Shown here: positions 14,463 to 15,729 of the stretch, in pieces
How the letters are laid out: the number at the start of each line of letters is the position of its first letter
Numbering within the stretch: position 1 is the stretch's first letter
From: Acetoanaerobium sp041831635
GTDB lineage: Bacteria; Bacillota; Clostridia; Peptostreptococcales; Filifactoraceae
Assembly: GCA_041831635.1 (NCBI GenBank)
Contig: JBHASY010000128.1
Span: 1 to 15,729 of the forward strand
Direction of reading: 5' to 3'
DNA length: 15,729 nt
Notes under the pieces: generated by a model
What the model saw: only the letters and a program-made list of their open reading frames with translations
Database searches by the model: none
What the model was told of the DNA's origin: nothing
Made by a program: the position numbers and the translations under genes

Positions 14463-15509
14463 TTAAGTGTTGTTCATAAGTTTATTGATGCGTTTGGTTA
14501 TATAGTTCATAACAGAATAGGCTCTGTCATAATCCATACGTTTCGGACCTATTATCCCCAGCTTTCCTACTATTTTCCCTTTATATTCCCACTCTGTCGT
14601 TATGATAGAACAACTTCCCAACACATCATCTATTGAATCTTCGCCTATTACAATGTTCACATTCCCCTTTTTTATGCCTTTTTCTTCCAGTAAATTTGCC
14701 ACTTCATTTTTCTGTTCTAAAAGATTTAAAAATGATTTTGCCTTTCCTATATCACTAAATTCAGGGAAGTTAAAGATATTGGTCGCTCCGTTTAGAAGTA
14801 CATTAAAAGCAAAGTTTTTATCCATATCTGCCTTCATAACATCAAAAATATCGTCAAAAATATTACTGTACTCCCTGATTTGCTGTTTTATATAATTGAT
14901 AAAGTTTATGTCAAAATCTTCAATTATCTTTCCTCGTATATTGTCATTTAAAATATTTGAAATGAACTCCAGTTTATCCTCTGAAACAGGTATACTAAGT
15001 TTAAACTTACAGTTTCTTACGGTTGCGTCTTCCATAACCATTATCAAAACTGCTGTCATAGGATCTATATGAACCAAGTTTAACTGTTTTATCTTTTTAG
15101 ACTTCTCTATTTTTTGTGTAACAGCGACAGATGTATAGTTTGTTATTTGAGTGAGCAGTGCTAAAGAATCTTGAAGCAATTCCTGTATCTGTTCTATATT
15201 TCTAACAAGTGCTTCTTCGATTTCATCTTTTTCTTTTTTATTGAGTCCTATAGCTCCCATCATCTTATCTACATAAAGCCTATATGCATCATGAGAAGGA
15301 ATTCTCCCTGCTGAGGTGTGCGGCTGTAACAGCAAACCCATCTCTTCCAAGTCAGCCATCTCATTTCTTATAGTCGCAGCACTTACACCTAGCGCCTTAT
15401 TTTTTGATATGGTTCTGGAACCTACAGGCTCGGCTGTTTCTATATATTCTTGAATTATAAACTGTAATATTCTAAACTTTCTATCACTTAGTTCCAAGTT
15501 TGAAGCCAT
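14463..15509 (-). CDS. hrcA: Heat-inducible transcription repressor HrcA
   Basis: HrcA is the repressor of class I heat-shock genes; as a dimer it binds CIRCE and needs chaperonin (GroE) to stay active. The 348 residues match the family length. An N-terminal winged helix (about 5-75; DRKFRILQFIIQEYIETAEP, then VSAATIRNEMADLEEMGLL as recognition region) is followed by the conserved TSAGRIPSHDAYRLYVD. A GAF-like and dimerisation part makes up the rest, ending VMNYITKRINKLMNNT. The ATG at 15509 follows GGGGTGACAGT. It is the first gene of the operon, about 55 nt behind a perfect CIRCE, so it is autoregulated. groESL, the other usual CIRCE target, is not in the window. Confidence 0.97.
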   Translation of the reverse strand: MASNLELSDRKFRILQFIIQEYIETAEPVGSRTISKNKALGVSAATIRNEMADLEEMGLLLQPHTSAGRIPSHDAYRLYVDKMMGAIGLNKKEKDEIEEALVRNIEQIQELLQDSLALLTQITNYTSVAVTQKIEKSKKIKQLNLVHIDPMTAVLIMVMEDATVRNCKFKLSIPVSEDKLEFISNILNDNIRGKIIEDFDINFINYIKQQIREYSNIFDDIFDVMKADMDKNFAFNVLLNGATNIFNFPEFSDIGKAKSFLNLLEQKNEVANLLEEKGIKKGNVNIVIGEDSIDDVLGSCSIITTEWEYKGKIVGKLGIIGPKRMDYDRAYSVMNYITKRINKLMNNT

Positions 15510-15563
15510 ACTGTCACCCCATTTTTTAAAACAAATACATCTATATCAAATATTTTTCATTTG

Positions 15564-15590
15564 TTAGCACTCATTATGTTTGAGTGCTAA
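15564..15590 (-). promoter_or_regulatory. CIRCE operator (HrcA binding site)
   Basis: TTAGCACTC-N9-GAGTGCTAA is present without mismatch; the repeat extends one base further on each side (15563 and 15591). It lies just downstream of the predicted transcription start of hrcA, so HrcA bound here would block initiation or early elongation, and the transcribed repeat forms a hairpin in the 5' leader. Confidence 0.98.
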
Positions 15591-15600
15591 CTCTAAATAT

Positions 15601-15629
15601 ATAATAACCATTCTGTTTTGACTTGTCAA
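15601..15629 (-). promoter_or_regulatory. Sigma-A promoter of the hrcA operon
   Basis: On the minus strand a perfect -35 TTGACA (15629-15624), exactly 17 nt, and TATTAT (15606-15601) lie directly upstream of CIRCE. The predicted start is near 15594. The upstream side is A/T-only in long runs, resembling an UP element. Confidence 0.93.
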
Positions 15630-15634
15630 CATCT

Positions 15635-15662
15635 TTAATATTTATTTTTTAATATTTATTTT
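15635..15662. repeat. 14-bp tandem duplication upstream of the hrcA promoter
   Basis: TTAATATTTATTTT occurs twice, head to tail and without mismatch, starting 6 bp upstream of the -35 box. The remainder (15663-15729) is AT-rich and shows no gene. Confidence 0.8.
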
Positions 15663-15729
15663 AATCTTCGATTTAAACGCTTTAAAGTATAGCCTATAAA
15701 GCTAAAATAAAATTAAAAAAACTTTTAAA

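Noticed and set aside
1..15729. CRISPR arrays, tRNA or rRNA genes, insertion sequences, phage or defence genes
   Set aside because: No regularly spaced repeats, tRNA-like or rRNA sequences, transposase or integrase frames were seen; the window is a conserved housekeeping and energy-metabolism region.

Overview
The window is AT-rich chromosomal DNA, rich in A/T even at third codon positions, with strong AGGAGG-type ribosome binding sites and GTG or TTG starts on a few genes. An electron-bifurcating-type [FeFe]-hydrogenase, an HrcA/CIRCE heat-shock operon, a DnaK without the long nucleotide-domain insertion of the E. coli protein, and a short (58-residue) ribosomal protein S21 together point to a strictly anaerobic, fermentative, low-GC Firmicute (Clostridia or a close relative). 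The genus cannot be named from the sequence alone.

Layout. (1) Positions 1-205 are an AT-rich leader. (2) Positions 206-4330, plus strand, hold a three-gene hydrogenase operon, hydC-hydB-hydA, closed by a strong intrinsic terminator at 4378-4417. HydC and HydB resemble the NuoE and NuoF subunits of complex I and supply the NAD(H)/FMN module. HydA carries the H-cluster. (3) Positions 4433-6078 hold a small LiaI/LiaF-like membrane protein (plus strand) that converges on, and overlaps by 39 bp, an MFS transporter gene (minus strand). (4) Positions 6137-8690, minus strand: mtaB, a HIT-family hydrolase, rpsU and yqeY, ending in a hairpin terminator. rpsU-yqeY has its own well-formed promoter, and the HIT gene may have one too. 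(5) Positions 8839-15629, minus strand: the heat-shock operon hrcA-grpE-dnaK-dnaJ-prmA-rsmE. It is driven by a near-consensus housekeeping promoter, with a perfect CIRCE operator just downstream of the predicted transcription start. It ends in a terminator behind rsmE. A 15-bp perfect hairpin lies between dnaK and dnaJ.

How the genes work together. HydABC couples reduced ferredoxin and NADH oxidation to H2 evolution (or the reverse), the redox valve of many fermenters. HrcA represses its own operon through CIRCE; GrpE, DnaK and DnaJ form the Hsp70 chaperone cycle. PrmA (L11 methylation), RsmE (16S rRNA methylation), MtaB (tRNA methylthiolation), S21 and YqeY form a translation-related tail, an order that is commonly conserved in Firmicutes.

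I found no mobile element, CRISPR array, rRNA, tRNA, phage gene or recognisable riboswitch, and no convincing undescribed system. The least ordinary signals are non-coding: a 12-bp inverted repeat inside the MFS gene that may terminate the opposing transcript, the hairpin between dnaK and dnaJ, helically spaced ATTCAA/T motifs ahead of hydC, and a 14-bp tandem repeat upstream of the hrcA promoter. Start codons were revised for grpE, mtaB, rpsU and the MFS gene from ribosome binding sites.
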